From positions 1-43,988 of the forward strand of contig JACRIN010000028.1 in assembly GCA_016220085.1 (NCBI GenBank): DNA of 43,988 nucleotides, in the 5' to 3' direction. Origin of the DNA: Planctomycetota bacterium (lineage in GTDB: Bacteria > Planctomycetota > UBA1135 > GCA-002686595). The notes under the pieces are model-generated. The model was not told the DNA's origin. It saw only the letters and a list, made by a program, of their open reading frames with translations, and did not search any database. Made by a program: the position numbers and the translations under genes. Shown here in pieces: positions 17,419 to 26,225 of this stretch (position 1 is its first letter; each line of letters opens with the position of its first letter).

Positions 17419-18609
17419 ATGCGCGTCCTGATCACCTCACCGGTCTTCCCGCCCGATCTCGGCGGCCCCGCGGTCTACGTGCCGAGCTGCGCTCGCTTTC
17501 TGGTCGAGCGCGGCCACCACGTGCGCGTCGTCGCGTTCTGCTCGGACCCCGAGCCGAAGGGCTACCCCTTCGAAGTCGTGTCGATCAGCCGCGGACGGCT
17601 CGCGGTGCGCTACCTCAAAGCGTTTTGGCTCGTGTGGAAGCACGCGCGCGAGTTCGACGTCGTGTACGTCAACGAGCACCTCGCTCTGCTGCACGTGCTC
17701 GCCGCGCGCCTCGCGTTCCGACCGGTGATGATCCGGATGATGGTCGACGGCGCGTGGGAGATCAGCCACCGCAAGGGCTGGATCGACGGCGACGACATCA
17801 ACGTGTTCGAGACCAAGGACTACGGGTTCAAGGTCAAGTTCGTGCGCCAGCTCCAGAAATGGTGGTGGGGGCGCTGCACGCGGATCATCTCGTGCTCGAA
17901 CTTCCTCCGCGACATCGCGGTCGGTCGCTACGGCCAAGCCGGCGACAAGGTGCGGCACATCAACAACGCGTATCACGGGCCGACGGCCGAGCAGTTCTCG
18001 CAGACCAAGGCGCGGGCCCGCGCCGAGCTCGGGTTGCCGCCCAAGCCTCGCTACGCGCTCACGATCTGCCGCTTGATGGTCTGGAAAGGCGTCGATCACA
18101 TCGTCAAGGCGTTGAAGCAGCTGCCGGACGATGTCGAGCTCTTGGTTGCGGGCGACGGCGACATGCTCGAGCCGTGGAAGGCGGAAGCGAAGGCGCTGGG
18201 GCTCGAGAAGCGCGTGCATTTCCTCGGCAACGTGCCGTACGCGAAGATTCCGCTCTACATCCGCGCCGCGGACGTGTTCGTGCTGAACAGCGAGTACGAA
18301 GGGCTCTCGCACACGCTGCTCGAAGTCAGCGCGCTCGGCACTCCGGTCGTCGCGACCGGCGTGTGCGGCAATCCGGAGGTCGTCGAGCACGAGGTGAACG
18401 GCCTGCTGGTGCCGCCGAAGAGCCCGAAGGATCTCGCAGCGGCGATCGGGCGCCTGCTCGCCGAGCCCGAGCTCGCCGAGCGTTTCGCGAGGAAAGGCGT
18501 GGAGCGCATGGATCGCTTCTCGCGCACCGCGACGTTCTCGAAGGTCGAGCAGTCGCTCGCCGAGGTCGCGAAGAAGCCGCTCGCCGCTCCGTCGACCGCG
18601 ACGAGTTGA
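17419..18609 (+). CDS. GT4-family glycosyltransferase
   Basis: A 396-residue GT-B fold enzyme. The N-terminal acceptor domain starts MRVLITSPVFPPDLGGPA, with the GG loop typical of GT4. The C-terminal nucleotide-sugar domain has LTICRLMVWKGVDHIVKAL, LLVAGDGDMLEPW and the E-x7-E-type motif SEYEGLSHTLLEVSALGTPVVAT. It would transfer a sugar from a nucleotide donor to a lipid or glycan acceptor at the inner membrane face. The acceptor is unknown. It is followed by a strong hairpin and then two radical SAM genes on the same strand, so it may or may not share their pathway. Confidence 0.9.
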   Translation: MRVLITSPVFPPDLGGPAVYVPSCARFLVERGHHVRVVAFCSDPEPKGYPFEVVSISRGRLAVRYLKAFWLVWKHAREFDVVYVNEHLALLHVLAARLAFRPVMIRMMVDGAWEISHRKGWIDGDDINVFETKDYGFKVKFVRQLQKWWWGRCTRIISCSNFLRDIAVGRYGQAGDKVRHINNAYHGPTAEQFSQTKARARAELGLPPKPRYALTICRLMVWKGVDHIVKALKQLPDDVELLVAGDGDMLEPWKAEAKALGLEKRVHFLGNVPYAKIPLYIRAADVFVLNSEYEGLSHTLLEVSALGTPVVATGVCGNPEVVEHEVNGLLVPPKSPKDLAAAIGRLLAEPELAERFARKGVERMDRFSRTATFSKVEQSLAEVAKKPLAAPSTATS

Positions 18610-18620
18610 CGCAGCGTTCA

Positions 18621-18682
18621 CGCGTAGCGCCGATGCGTCGCGCGCAACGCGCACGCGCGCGCATCGGCGTAGCTGCTACGCG
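18621..18682 (+). terminator. Large hairpin after GT4 gene, terminator-like
   Basis: Twelve bases after the GT4 stop lies a long imperfect hairpin. The outer arms CGCGTAG/CTACGCG are 18621-18627 and 18676-18682. The main arms CGCCGATGCG/CGCATCGGCG are 18628-18637 and 18660-18669, followed by a 6-base bulge at 18670-18675. An inner stem GCGCG/CGCGC is at 18640-18644 and 18648-18652. That is 22 base pairs in total. There is no following T run, so a factor-independent terminator is not certain; a structured RNA or a protein-binding repeat is possible. Confidence 0.55.
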
Positions 18683-18822
18683 ACCGGGATAGTTCGCACG
18701 CGTCGCTCGCCGCGCGCTGCGTCGCACCCTATTGCTTGAAGGGTCGACGTGCAGCGCCGTCGGACGCGCCGCGTCCGCGTGCGCAGCCCGACGTGCAACG
18801 AGACGTGCAACGCGAGGCAGCC

Positions 18823-20391
18823 ATGAAGGTGTTGTTCATCGAGGAGTTCCTTCCGCAGGAGATGCTCGGACTGATGTGGGTCAGCCGTGCGATCAAGGAT
18901 GCGGGCCACGAAGCGAAGGCGCTCTTCCTGCCGGACACGAAGTGGGTGCAGAAGCTCGTCGAGTACGCGCCGGACGTCGTGTGCTACTCGACGACGACCG
19001 GCATGCACCTGTACTACGCGGACATCAATCGCAAGGTGAAGGAGGTGCTGCCGAACGTGCTCGCGGTGTTCGGCGGGCCGCACGCGACGTTCTCGCCTGA
19101 GTTCGTGAAAACGCCCGGAATCGACGCCGTTTGCCGCGGCGAGGGCGAGCACGCGATCGTCGATTTCCTCGACCGCCTGCGCGACGGCGGGGACATCAAC
19201 GACTGCGAGAACTTCTGGGTCAAGGACAAGAAGACCGGCGAGATCCACGAGAACCCGCAGCGTCCGTTGGTGCAGAACCTCGATTCGCTGGGTTTCCCCG
19301 ACCGCGACATCGTCTACGAAGCGGCGGCGATCTACCGCGACTCCGATCGCAAGGTGTTCGTGAGCCAGCGCGGCTGTCCGATGCCGTGCTCGTTCTGCTT
19401 CCACCACGCGATGAAGAAGAAGATCTACAACTCGCGCAACGGCGAGTACGTCCGCAAGCGCTCCGTCACGCACCTCCTCGAGGAGATCAAGCAGGTCCGC
19501 GCGAAGTACAACCTGAAGTTCGTCCACTTCGTCGATGACATCTTCAACCTGCGCAACGACTGGCTCGACGAGTTCTGCGAGCGCTACCCGAAGGAGATCG
19601 GGTTGCCGTTCGACGTGATCCTGATGGCCAACATGACCACCGAGGAGCACGTCAAGAAGCTCGAGTCGGCCGGCTGCGTCTACGCGCGCATCGCGTTCGA
19701 GGCCGCGAACGACCACATCCGCAACGAGATCTTCAAGAAGCACACGACGCGCCAGCAGCTGCTCGACGCGTCGCGCTGGATCCGCAAGCACGGGATCCGC
19801 CTCGGCTCGCTCAACATCCTCGGCGGCCCGGGCGGGACGATCGAGGACGAGCTCGACACGATCCGCCTCAACGTCGAGGCCGGCGTCGAGCATCCGATGG
19901 TGTCGCTGATGCAGCCGTACCCGATGTTCGAGATCAACGAGATCACCCAGGACATGGGTTACGCGATCTCGAGCCTCGACGAGTTCCCGGTCAACTTCCG
20001 CCGCACCGCGCCGATGCTCTCGGCGCACAAGCACCAGCTCGAGAACCTCCACAAGCTCTTCCCGCTCGCCGTCCGCAATCCGTGGATGGTGCGCTTCCTG
20101 CCGAAGCTGATCCGCGCGCGGTGGATGTATCGGCCGTACCTGGTGATCTTCATGCTGCACGCCGAGTACCTGGTCGCGGAGCAGGCGAAGATCTACTCGT
20201 CCGCGCAGGGCCTGTCGGGTCCGCGCTACTGGACGTGGGTCGACTTCGCCTACCGACTGTCGACCAAGGGAGCGCTGCGCGTGTACCAGACGCTGTTCGC
20301 GCGTTTCGCCCGGCGGTTCGCGAACGCCGAGCGCCAGATCCAGGTCTCCCTGCAGATGGGTGACGAGCGGGTGGTGTCCCACATGGATTGA
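18823..20391 (+). CDS. B12-binding-type radical SAM enzyme, copy 1 of tandem pair
   Basis: A 522-residue enzyme with an N-terminal Rossmann-like cobalamin-type domain at about 1-150 (MKVLFIEEFLPQEMLG; PNVLAVFGGPHATF; CRGEGEHAIVDFL) and a radical SAM barrel with Cys185, 189 and 192 in GCPMPCSFC. Later barrel marks are FVDDIFNLRNDW, AFEAANDHIRN and LNILGGPGGTIEDEL. The C-terminal 150 residues are alpha-helical and specific to this subgroup. The DxHxxG cobalamin ligand motif is not visible. It is a close paralogue of the next gene. The reaction is unknown; relatives methylate, cyclise or rearrange unactivated carbon centres, often in lipid or antibiotic pathways. Confidence 0.88.
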   Translation: MKVLFIEEFLPQEMLGLMWVSRAIKDAGHEAKALFLPDTKWVQKLVEYAPDVVCYSTTTGMHLYYADINRKVKEVLPNVLAVFGGPHATFSPEFVKTPGIDAVCRGEGEHAIVDFLDRLRDGGDINDCENFWVKDKKTGEIHENPQRPLVQNLDSLGFPDRDIVYEAAAIYRDSDRKVFVSQRGCPMPCSFCFHHAMKKKIYNSRNGEYVRKRSVTHLLEEIKQVRAKYNLKFVHFVDDIFNLRNDWLDEFCERYPKEIGLPFDVILMANMTTEEHVKKLESAGCVYARIAFEAANDHIRNEIFKKHTTRQQLLDASRWIRKHGIRLGSLNILGGPGGTIEDELDTIRLNVEAGVEHPMVSLMQPYPMFEINEITQDMGYAISSLDEFPVNFRRTAPMLSAHKHQLENLHKLFPLAVRNPWMVRFLPKLIRARWMYRPYLVIFMLHAEYLVAEQAKIYSSAQGLSGPRYWTWVDFAYRLSTKGALRVYQTLFARFARRFANAERQIQVSLQMGDERVVSHMD

Positions 20392-20741
20392 GCGCGTCGC
20401 GCCGTCGCGCCGGTCCGCGGCGACGGGAAGAGCCTTCCGTTCACCGCCGACCGACCACGCCGCGGCGCCGTTGCTGTCCCGTCGACGTCGGCCGCACATG
20501 GCTTCGGCACGCGTTCGGCGAGGGTTCGGTGCGGCGAGCGCGCCTACGCACCTCGCAAGCGCGCCGTGCGGACGGCTCCGCGAACCGCCGCCATAAAGAA
20601 AGCGACCGGCGCGGACGGAACGACCTGCGCGGCAGCGCCTTGCGCCCACCCGATATACTTCCTGGCGTCGGCGGGGGTGCTCTGTGCGCCCCCGTCGCGC
20701 GTCCGAACATTGCCGCATCGCACCACACCGAGAGCCGACGG
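20392..20741. other. Intergenic region between the paired radical SAM genes
   Basis: There is no convincing ORF in these 350 bases. A possible -10 box and leader hairpin near the right end are listed separately. The gap suggests that the second paralogue has its own promoter instead of relying only on read-through from the first. Confidence 0.5.
20654..20697 (+). promoter_or_regulatory. Possible promoter -10 and 5' leader hairpin of radical SAM copy 2
   Basis: TATACT at 20654-20659 matches five of six -10 consensus bases and is unusual in this GC-rich gap; no good -35 is seen. About ten bases further, CGGCGGGGG (20669-20677) pairs with CCCCCGTCG (20689-20697) as a 9-bp RNA stem with one G-U pair. 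The stem would sit at the 5' end of a leader of about 75 bases. Confidence 0.3.
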
Positions 20742-22313
20742 ATGAAAGTACTGGTCATCGAAGAGTATCTGCCGCAGGAGATGCTCGGCCTGATGTGGCT
20801 CTCGCGCGCCATCAAGGACGCCGGGCACGACTGCAAGGCGCTCTTCCTCCCCGACAAGGAGTGGGTGTCCAAGATCGAGGAGTACAACCCGGACGTCGTC
20901 GCCTACTCGATGACCACGGGCATGCACCTCTACTTCGCGGACATCAACCGCAAGGTGAAAGAGGTCCTCCCGAACGTCATCTCGGTCGCCGGCGGCCCGC
21001 ACCCGACGTTCGTGCCGGAGTACGTCGAGACGCCGGGCATGGACGCGATCTGCCGCGGCGAGGGCGAGGTCGCGATCGTCGACCTGCTGAACCGCTTGCG
21101 CGACGGCAAGGACATCAACGACTGCGAGAACTTCTGGATCAAGGACAAGAAGACCGGCGAGATCCACAAGAACCCGCAGCGCACGCTCGTGCAGGACCTC
21201 GACACGCTCGGCTTCCCCGACCGCTCGATCGTGTACGACGCCGGCGAGATCTATCGCAACACGCACCGCAAGGTGTTCACGAGCCAGCGCGGCTGTCCGA
21301 TGCCGTGCTCGTTCTGCTTCCACCACGCGCTGAAGAAGAAGGTCTACAACACGCGCAACGGCGAGTACGTCCGCAAGCGTTCCGTGACGCACGTGCTCGA
21401 GGAGATCAAGCAGGTCCGCGCGCAGTACCCGCTGAAGTTCGTCCACTTCGTCGACGACATCTTCAACCTGCGCAACGACTGGCTCGACGAGTTCTGCGAG
21501 CGCTACCCGAAGGAGATCGGGTTGCCGTTCGACGTGATCCTGATGGCCAACATGACCACCGAGGAGCACATCAAGAAGCTCAAGTCGGCGGGCTGCGTCT
21601 ACGCGCGCGTCGCCTTCGAAGCCGCCAACGACTACGTCCGCAACGCGGTGTTCAAGAAGCACACGACGCGCCAACAGCTCGTCGAAGCGTCGGCGCACAT
21701 CCGCAAGTACGGGATCCGCCTCGGATCGCTGAACATGCTCGGCGGCCCGGGTTCGACGCTCGAAGACGAGTTCGAGACGGTCAAGCTCAACATCGAGTGC
21801 AAGGTCGACCACCCGCTGGTCTCGATCATGCAGCCCTACCCGTCGTTCGACATCAACGACATCACGCGCGAGATGGGCTACGCGATCGCCGCGTACGACG
21901 ACTTCCCCGAGAAGTTCAACCGCACGTCGTCGATCCTGTTCGACAACAAGCACGAGATCGAGAACCTGCACAAGCTCTTCCCGATGATCGTGCGCTGGCC
22001 GTCGCTCTTGAAGATCGCGCCGTGGATGATCAAGCGCCGCTGGCTCGCCAAGCCGTTGTTGATCTCGTACATGCTCTTCTCCGAATGGATGGTCGCCGAG
22101 CAGGCGCGCATCTACTCGAGCGCGCAAGGCCTCAAGGGGCCGCGCTACTGGGCGATCACGGACTTCGTTTATCGCCTCGGCACGAAGGGCGTCTTGCGCG
22201 TCTACCAAACGGTCTTCGCGAAGGTCTTCGAGCGCTTCTTCGCGCCGAAGACGCGCCAGATGCAGATGCAGCTCCAGATGGGCGACGAACGCGTCGTCGC
22301 GCACATGGACTGA
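20742..22313 (+). CDS. B12-binding-type radical SAM enzyme, copy 2 of tandem pair
   Basis: A 523-residue paralogue of the preceding enzyme, co-linear over its whole length with almost no gaps. The cluster Cys are again 185, 189 and 192 (GCPMPCSFC). Differences gather in the first 130 residues, in 195-235 and in the helical C-terminus, which suggests separate substrates. The 114 bases at 21456-21569 are identical to 19537-19650 in copy 1, including synonymous positions. The start ATG at 20742 aligns with that of copy 1. It probably acts on a related or successive substrate in the same pathway. Confidence 0.88.
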   Translation: MKVLVIEEYLPQEMLGLMWLSRAIKDAGHDCKALFLPDKEWVSKIEEYNPDVVAYSMTTGMHLYFADINRKVKEVLPNVISVAGGPHPTFVPEYVETPGMDAICRGEGEVAIVDLLNRLRDGKDINDCENFWIKDKKTGEIHKNPQRTLVQDLDTLGFPDRSIVYDAGEIYRNTHRKVFTSQRGCPMPCSFCFHHALKKKVYNTRNGEYVRKRSVTHVLEEIKQVRAQYPLKFVHFVDDIFNLRNDWLDEFCERYPKEIGLPFDVILMANMTTEEHIKKLKSAGCVYARVAFEAANDYVRNAVFKKHTTRQQLVEASAHIRKYGIRLGSLNMLGGPGSTLEDEFETVKLNIECKVDHPLVSIMQPYPSFDINDITREMGYAIAAYDDFPEKFNRTSSILFDNKHEIENLHKLFPMIVRWPSLLKIAPWMIKRRWLAKPLLISYMLFSEWMVAEQARIYSSAQGLKGPRYWAITDFVYRLGTKGVLRVYQTVFAKVFERFFAPKTRQMQMQLQMGDERVVAHMD

Positions 22314-22431
22314 CGCGCTTCACGCGCTCCGAATCGGTGGCCTCGCTCCTCTCGAGCGGGGCCGCTCGCTTTTCGGGGCCGCCGAGCGCGTCGAGTCCGT
22401 TGGCGTCGAGCGCGTCGAGGGCGTCGCCGCC

Positions 22432-22551
22432 GTCGCCGAGTTCGACAAGGTCGTTGCCGCCGAGTTTGGCGAGACCGTCGCGGGCGAACTCGACGAAGCC
22501 GTTGCCGCCGAGCTTGACGAGGCCGTCGCCGTCGAGCTCGACGAGGTCGTT
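22432..22551. repeat. Tandem repeat, five 24-bp units
   Basis: Five 24-base units run up to 18 bases before the next start codon. In one frame each unit reads A-x-E-L/F-D-E-x-V, but that frame has no start and differs from the frame of the downstream gene, which is closed here by TGA. The units differ mainly at third positions of that reading, which could mean decayed coding sequence. The rest of the 255-base gap is GC-rich and shows no gene. Confidence 0.7.
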
Positions 22552-22568
22552 GCTAGATTCGTCGCACG

Positions 22569-24527
22569 ATGGACGCCACTCCGCGAGTGCTCGAGGTGCG
22601 GGTCGAGCGCGTCTCCAGCGCGGAGCTGCCGGGCGAGCGCCGTGACGCGTGGTGTCGGCTGCTGCGCGGGATGCTGGAGTCCGACGACCTCGTTGCGGCG
22701 ACCGCGGAGCTGCGGGCGGTGCTCGCCGCGCGTCCGGAGCTCGCGAACGGACTGCGGCGAGCGTGCGCGGCCGTCGCTTCCGACAGGAGCGCGCTCCCGC
22801 TGTTCGCCGAGGCTGGACTGCCGGGAGAGCGCGGGTTCCTCGCCGAGCTCGTCGAGCGGGTCTTGCGACGCGCGGTGCCGGCTCCGAGCGCGGAGAACGA
22901 CCTGCCGCGCTTGCTGGTGCGCGTGCTCGCGAACGACGACGACCGCGAGCGGTGGGAGCGACGTGACCCGCGCGCGAGCGCGGCGTTCTTCGCAGCATTC
23001 GTCGAATTGTGCGGCGTCTTTGCGCTCGGGTCGCTGCGAGTTGCGTTCGCGGATGCATTGCGCTTGCTCGCCTCGCGCGCGGCGGGCGAGGCGCACTCGG
23101 CGAAGTTGCGCGCGCGGACGACGAACACGCCGCTCTCGCAGTCGGCGTTCCACGTCCTGAGGCAGGCGACCGACGAACTGGCGGATCGTTGGCTCGCGGC
23201 GGAACCGCTGGAGGACGCGCTGGATCGCTGGCGACTCGCGCGCGCGGCCGTTCCGTCGACGCTCGCCGCGATGAAGCACGAGGTGGCGGACGAAGGCGTC
23301 AGCGTCGACATCGTCTACGGCCTCGAAGTGATCGAGCGCTCGCTCGCGCGCCTCGATCTCGCATTCGCCGTCCTGGCGACTCGCGGAGAACTCGAACGGG
23401 CGGAGGCGCTGAGGAGCTGGATCGCCGCGCTGGCCCGCGGCGTCGACGAGGAGCGACGCATCGGCGCGTTGGTGCGATCGACCACGCGGCGCCTGCACCG
23501 GCGCATCGTCGAGCGCTCGGGTCGGACCGGCGAACACTACATCGCGAAGACGCGCCGCGAGTACGGCGTGATGTGGCTCGCGGCGGCCGGCGGGGGATTG
23601 ATGACGACGAGCACCGCGGCGGTGAAGCTCGCGGTGCACGGGCTGCATCTCGCTCCGTTCCAAGAGGGGCTGCTGTACGGGCTCAACTACGCGATCTCGT
23701 TCCTCTTGCTTCAGGCGCTCCACCTGACGCTGGCGACCAAGCAGCCCGCGATGACGGCGGCGCATCTCGCGGGCATGTTGCGCGAGCGCGCCGGCGCGGA
23801 ACGGATCGAGGACATCGTCGACTGGACCGCGCGGATCGTTCGCTCGCAGCTCGCCGCGGCGATCGCGAACGTCTTCGCCGTGTCGGTCGGTGCGTTGGCC
23901 TTCGATCGGCTGTGGCGACTCGCGTTCGGACGCGCGTTCCTCGACCCAGAGTCGGCCAACGAGACGTACCTCGCGCTGTCGCCGCTCGACAGCGGCACCG
24001 TCGTCTTCGCGGCGCTCACCGGCGTGATCCTCTGGGCGGCGAGCTTGCTCGGCGGCTGGATCGAGAACTGGATCGTCTACCGCCGGATCCCGCAGGTGGT
24101 CGCCGAGCTCGAGACTCGGTCGCCGAGCCGTCGCGCGCGGCTCGCTCGCATCGCGGCGCGGCTCGAGCACGACTCCGGCGGTTGGGCGACGAGCATCTCG
24201 CTCGGGCTCCTGCTCGGCATGACGCCGGCGATCGGGCTCTTCCTCGGCGTGCCGCTCGACGTCCGTCACGTGACGCTCTCGACCGGCACGTTGGCGCTCG
24301 CGGCGGCGTCCTTGGATCAGGGCTGGTTCCTGCACGGGGATTTCCTGCGCGCGAGCTCCGGCATCGGCGTGATGTTCGTGCTCAACCTCGGCGTCAGCTT
24401 TGGCCTTTCGCTCTTCACCGCGCTGCGGGCGTTCGAGCTCTCCGCGCGCGACTTCTCGACGCTGCTCCAGCGCCTCGGACGCCGAGTCCTGACGCGCCCG
24501 CTCGACTTCGTCTGGCCGCGCGACTGA
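22569..24527 (+). CDS. SpecificRecomb (Gcr-like) family membrane protein
   Basis: A 652-residue protein of the family named site-specific recombinase after Neisseria Gcr (PF10136). Residues 1-330 are helical and soluble-looking. The signature GEHYIAKTRREYGVMWLAAAGGGLMTTSTAAVKL spans about 318-351. Four to six membrane helices follow (for example around 375-395, 440-460, 478-500, 543-560 and 598-620). The membrane topology fits poorly with a recombinase, and the historic name may mislead. It starts right after a 24-bp repeat array and stands apart from neighbouring genes. I am fairly sure of the family and not of the function. Confidence 0.8.
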   Translation: MDATPRVLEVRVERVSSAELPGERRDAWCRLLRGMLESDDLVAATAELRAVLAARPELANGLRRACAAVASDRSALPLFAEAGLPGERGFLAELVERVLRRAVPAPSAENDLPRLLVRVLANDDDRERWERRDPRASAAFFAAFVELCGVFALGSLRVAFADALRLLASRAAGEAHSAKLRARTTNTPLSQSAFHVLRQATDELADRWLAAEPLEDALDRWRLARAAVPSTLAAMKHEVADEGVSVDIVYGLEVIERSLARLDLAFAVLATRGELERAEALRSWIAALARGVDEERRIGALVRSTTRRLHRRIVERSGRTGEHYIAKTRREYGVMWLAAAGGGLMTTSTAAVKLAVHGLHLAPFQEGLLYGLNYAISFLLLQALHLTLATKQPAMTAAHLAGMLRERAGAERIEDIVDWTARIVRSQLAAAIANVFAVSVGALAFDRLWRLAFGRAFLDPESANETYLALSPLDSGTVVFAALTGVILWAASLLGGWIENWIVYRRIPQVVAELETRSPSRRARLARIAARLEHDSGGWATSISLGLLLGMTPAIGLFLGVPLDVRHVTLSTGTLALAAASLDQGWFLHGDFLRASSGIGVMFVLNLGVSFGLSLFTALRAFELSARDFSTLLQRLGRRVLTRPLDFVWPRD

Positions 24528-24934
24528 GCTCGCTGCGGCGCCGAGCGTTCGAGCCGGTGGTCGACGCGAACGCGCTGCTCGGAGAAGGCCGCGCTTGCAG
24601 GTCGGGCAGCGAAGGCGAGGGACGACGCGGCGATCGCAGCCGCGTTTGGAGCTGCCGCGCCGTCGGTAGAGGAACGGAACTCGGGGCGCAGACTCACGCC
24701 GGCGTCCGACGTGCGCTTGGGCGTGGGACGGGCAGTCGGAACGCGGGCAGGAACGGGGTTGGAACGCCATGGCGAGTCGATCCTTCTTTGGAGTCCAACC
24801 CACACAGACCGCACGAGCCCGCCGCGGTGGCGGAGATCGCGCGTTTTCGGCACAGCGGTGAGAGGCATTGTCTCGTAGGCTCGCTCCGCCGCCGAACGCG
24901 CGTCCCGCGTCGTTCGAAGTGGGAAGCGCATCGC
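24528..24934. other. Intergenic region before the cyclase-fold protein gene
   Basis: In these 407 bases no gene is supported on either strand; long open frames on the minus strand have shadow composition (Arg, Ala and Ser rich). No clear promoter or terminator was found. Confidence 0.5.
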
Positions 24935-26179
24935 ATGAAGCTCCGCATCGCTGTTCTCGTCGCTCTCGCACTCCTCGTGACGCCCGGGTTCGCGCAGACC
25001 AAGCCGCCGCTCAGCAGTCGCGCGGAGAAGGCGATCGACGCGGGCTGCTTCTGGCTGCTGCGTCACCAGGGCGCGGACGGCTCATGGAGCGCGCTTTCGC
25101 TGAAGGAAACCTGCGACGGCGCGGTGGGCTGCGATCTCGGCAAGGACGAGAAGCGCGACATCTACGGCGAGGGTTTGACGGCGCTCGCGGCGCTCGTGCT
25201 CCTGCGCGAAGGTGTGAAGCCCGGTTCGACGAAGAAGCTCGTCGATCCGCTCGATCGCACCACCTATGTCGACGGCGAGGCGTTGACCAAGGCGCTCGCG
25301 TGGCTCGCGAAGACGCAGGCCGAGGACGGCAGCTTCGGCCGCTCCAGGCCGTTCCTCTACAACCACAGCCTCGCGACGCTCGTGTTCGCGGAGGCTGCGC
25401 GCATCACCAAGGATCCGGGGTACGCGGATGCCGCGCAGAAAGGGCTCGCGTACCTCGAAGGCGCGCAGAAGCCGAATCCGAACGGCGAGGGGCTGTGGGG
25501 TTGGCGCTACGCGTCGCGCCAGGACATCGAGGCCCGCAAAGCGACGCTGACGTCCGCGAAGTACGCCGAGGAGCTGAAGGACGCGGACACTTCGGTCACC
25601 GGCTGGGCTTCGCTCGCGTTGCACGCCGGTCGCGACGCGGGGCTCGTCGTGCACGACGAGAACATCGCGGGCGCGGCGCGTTTCCTCGACGCGATGACGC
25701 GCTTGGACGGAAAGGTCGGATACGTCGACGCCGAGCAAGCGGGCATGAAGGTCCTCGGCGAGCGCGACTCGTACGACTACCACCCGGGCACGCTCAGCGC
25801 GCTCGGCATCCACGTGCACTTGCTCGCCGGCACCGATCGCAAGCACGTGTTCTTCCAGCGCGCGTCGGACGAGCTCTTCGCCGACTTGCCGCGCGTCGAC
25901 GGCTCCAAGAAGTCGGTCGATTACTACTACTGGTACCAAGGCACGCTCGCGCTCGACGACCTGCAGCACACGGCGAAGGGCAAGTTCGCGAAGAACAAGG
26001 CCTATCGTCCCTGGTACACGGCGACGGCGGAGTCGCTGCTCGAACTCGCGTCGGCCGAGGAGAAGAGCTGCTCGCGCGGGGGTTGGATCGTGCACGACCG
26101 TTGGTGCTACACGGGCGGGCCGACGTACGCGACCACGTTCGCGCTGCTGACGCTTCAGCTCTGTCGCGCGGCGCTCTGA
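24935..26179 (+). CDS. Secreted squalene-cyclase/prenyltransferase-fold protein
   Basis: A 414-residue protein with a signal peptide (MKLRIAVLVALALLVTPGFAQ) and an alpha/alpha toroid fold made of repeats with QW-like turns (RHQGADGSWSA, KTQAEDGSFGR, GGWIVHDRWCYTG). The catalytic DxDD of triterpene cyclases is not visible, so it is unlikely to cyclise squalene. Many such exported, non-enzymatic-looking toroid proteins exist in environmental bacteria. Four to six Cys suit an extracytoplasmic disulfide protein. It is followed after 46 bases by the protease gene on the same strand. Its substrate or partner is unknown. Confidence 0.8.
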   Translation: MKLRIAVLVALALLVTPGFAQTKPPLSSRAEKAIDAGCFWLLRHQGADGSWSALSLKETCDGAVGCDLGKDEKRDIYGEGLTALAALVLLREGVKPGSTKKLVDPLDRTTYVDGEALTKALAWLAKTQAEDGSFGRSRPFLYNHSLATLVFAEAARITKDPGYADAAQKGLAYLEGAQKPNPNGEGLWGWRYASRQDIEARKATLTSAKYAEELKDADTSVTGWASLALHAGRDAGLVVHDENIAGAARFLDAMTRLDGKVGYVDAEQAGMKVLGERDSYDYHPGTLSALGIHVHLLAGTDRKHVFFQRASDELFADLPRVDGSKKSVDYYYWYQGTLALDDLQHTAKGKFAKNKAYRPWYTATAESLLELASAEEKSCSRGGWIVHDRWCYTGGPTYATTFALLTLQLCRAAL

Positions 26180-26225
26180 CTCGCCGAGCTTGAATCGCGA
26201 GCGAGCGGGTCCAAGAGGCGCGACC

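Noticed and set aside
22432..22568. N-terminal extension of the SpecificRecomb protein through the 24-bp repeat
   Set aside because: The frame of the gene has an in-frame TGA inside the repeat, and the protein-like reading of the repeat lies in another frame.
24935..26179. Functional squalene-hopene cyclase
   Set aside because: Only about half the usual length, with a signal peptide and no DxDD motif.
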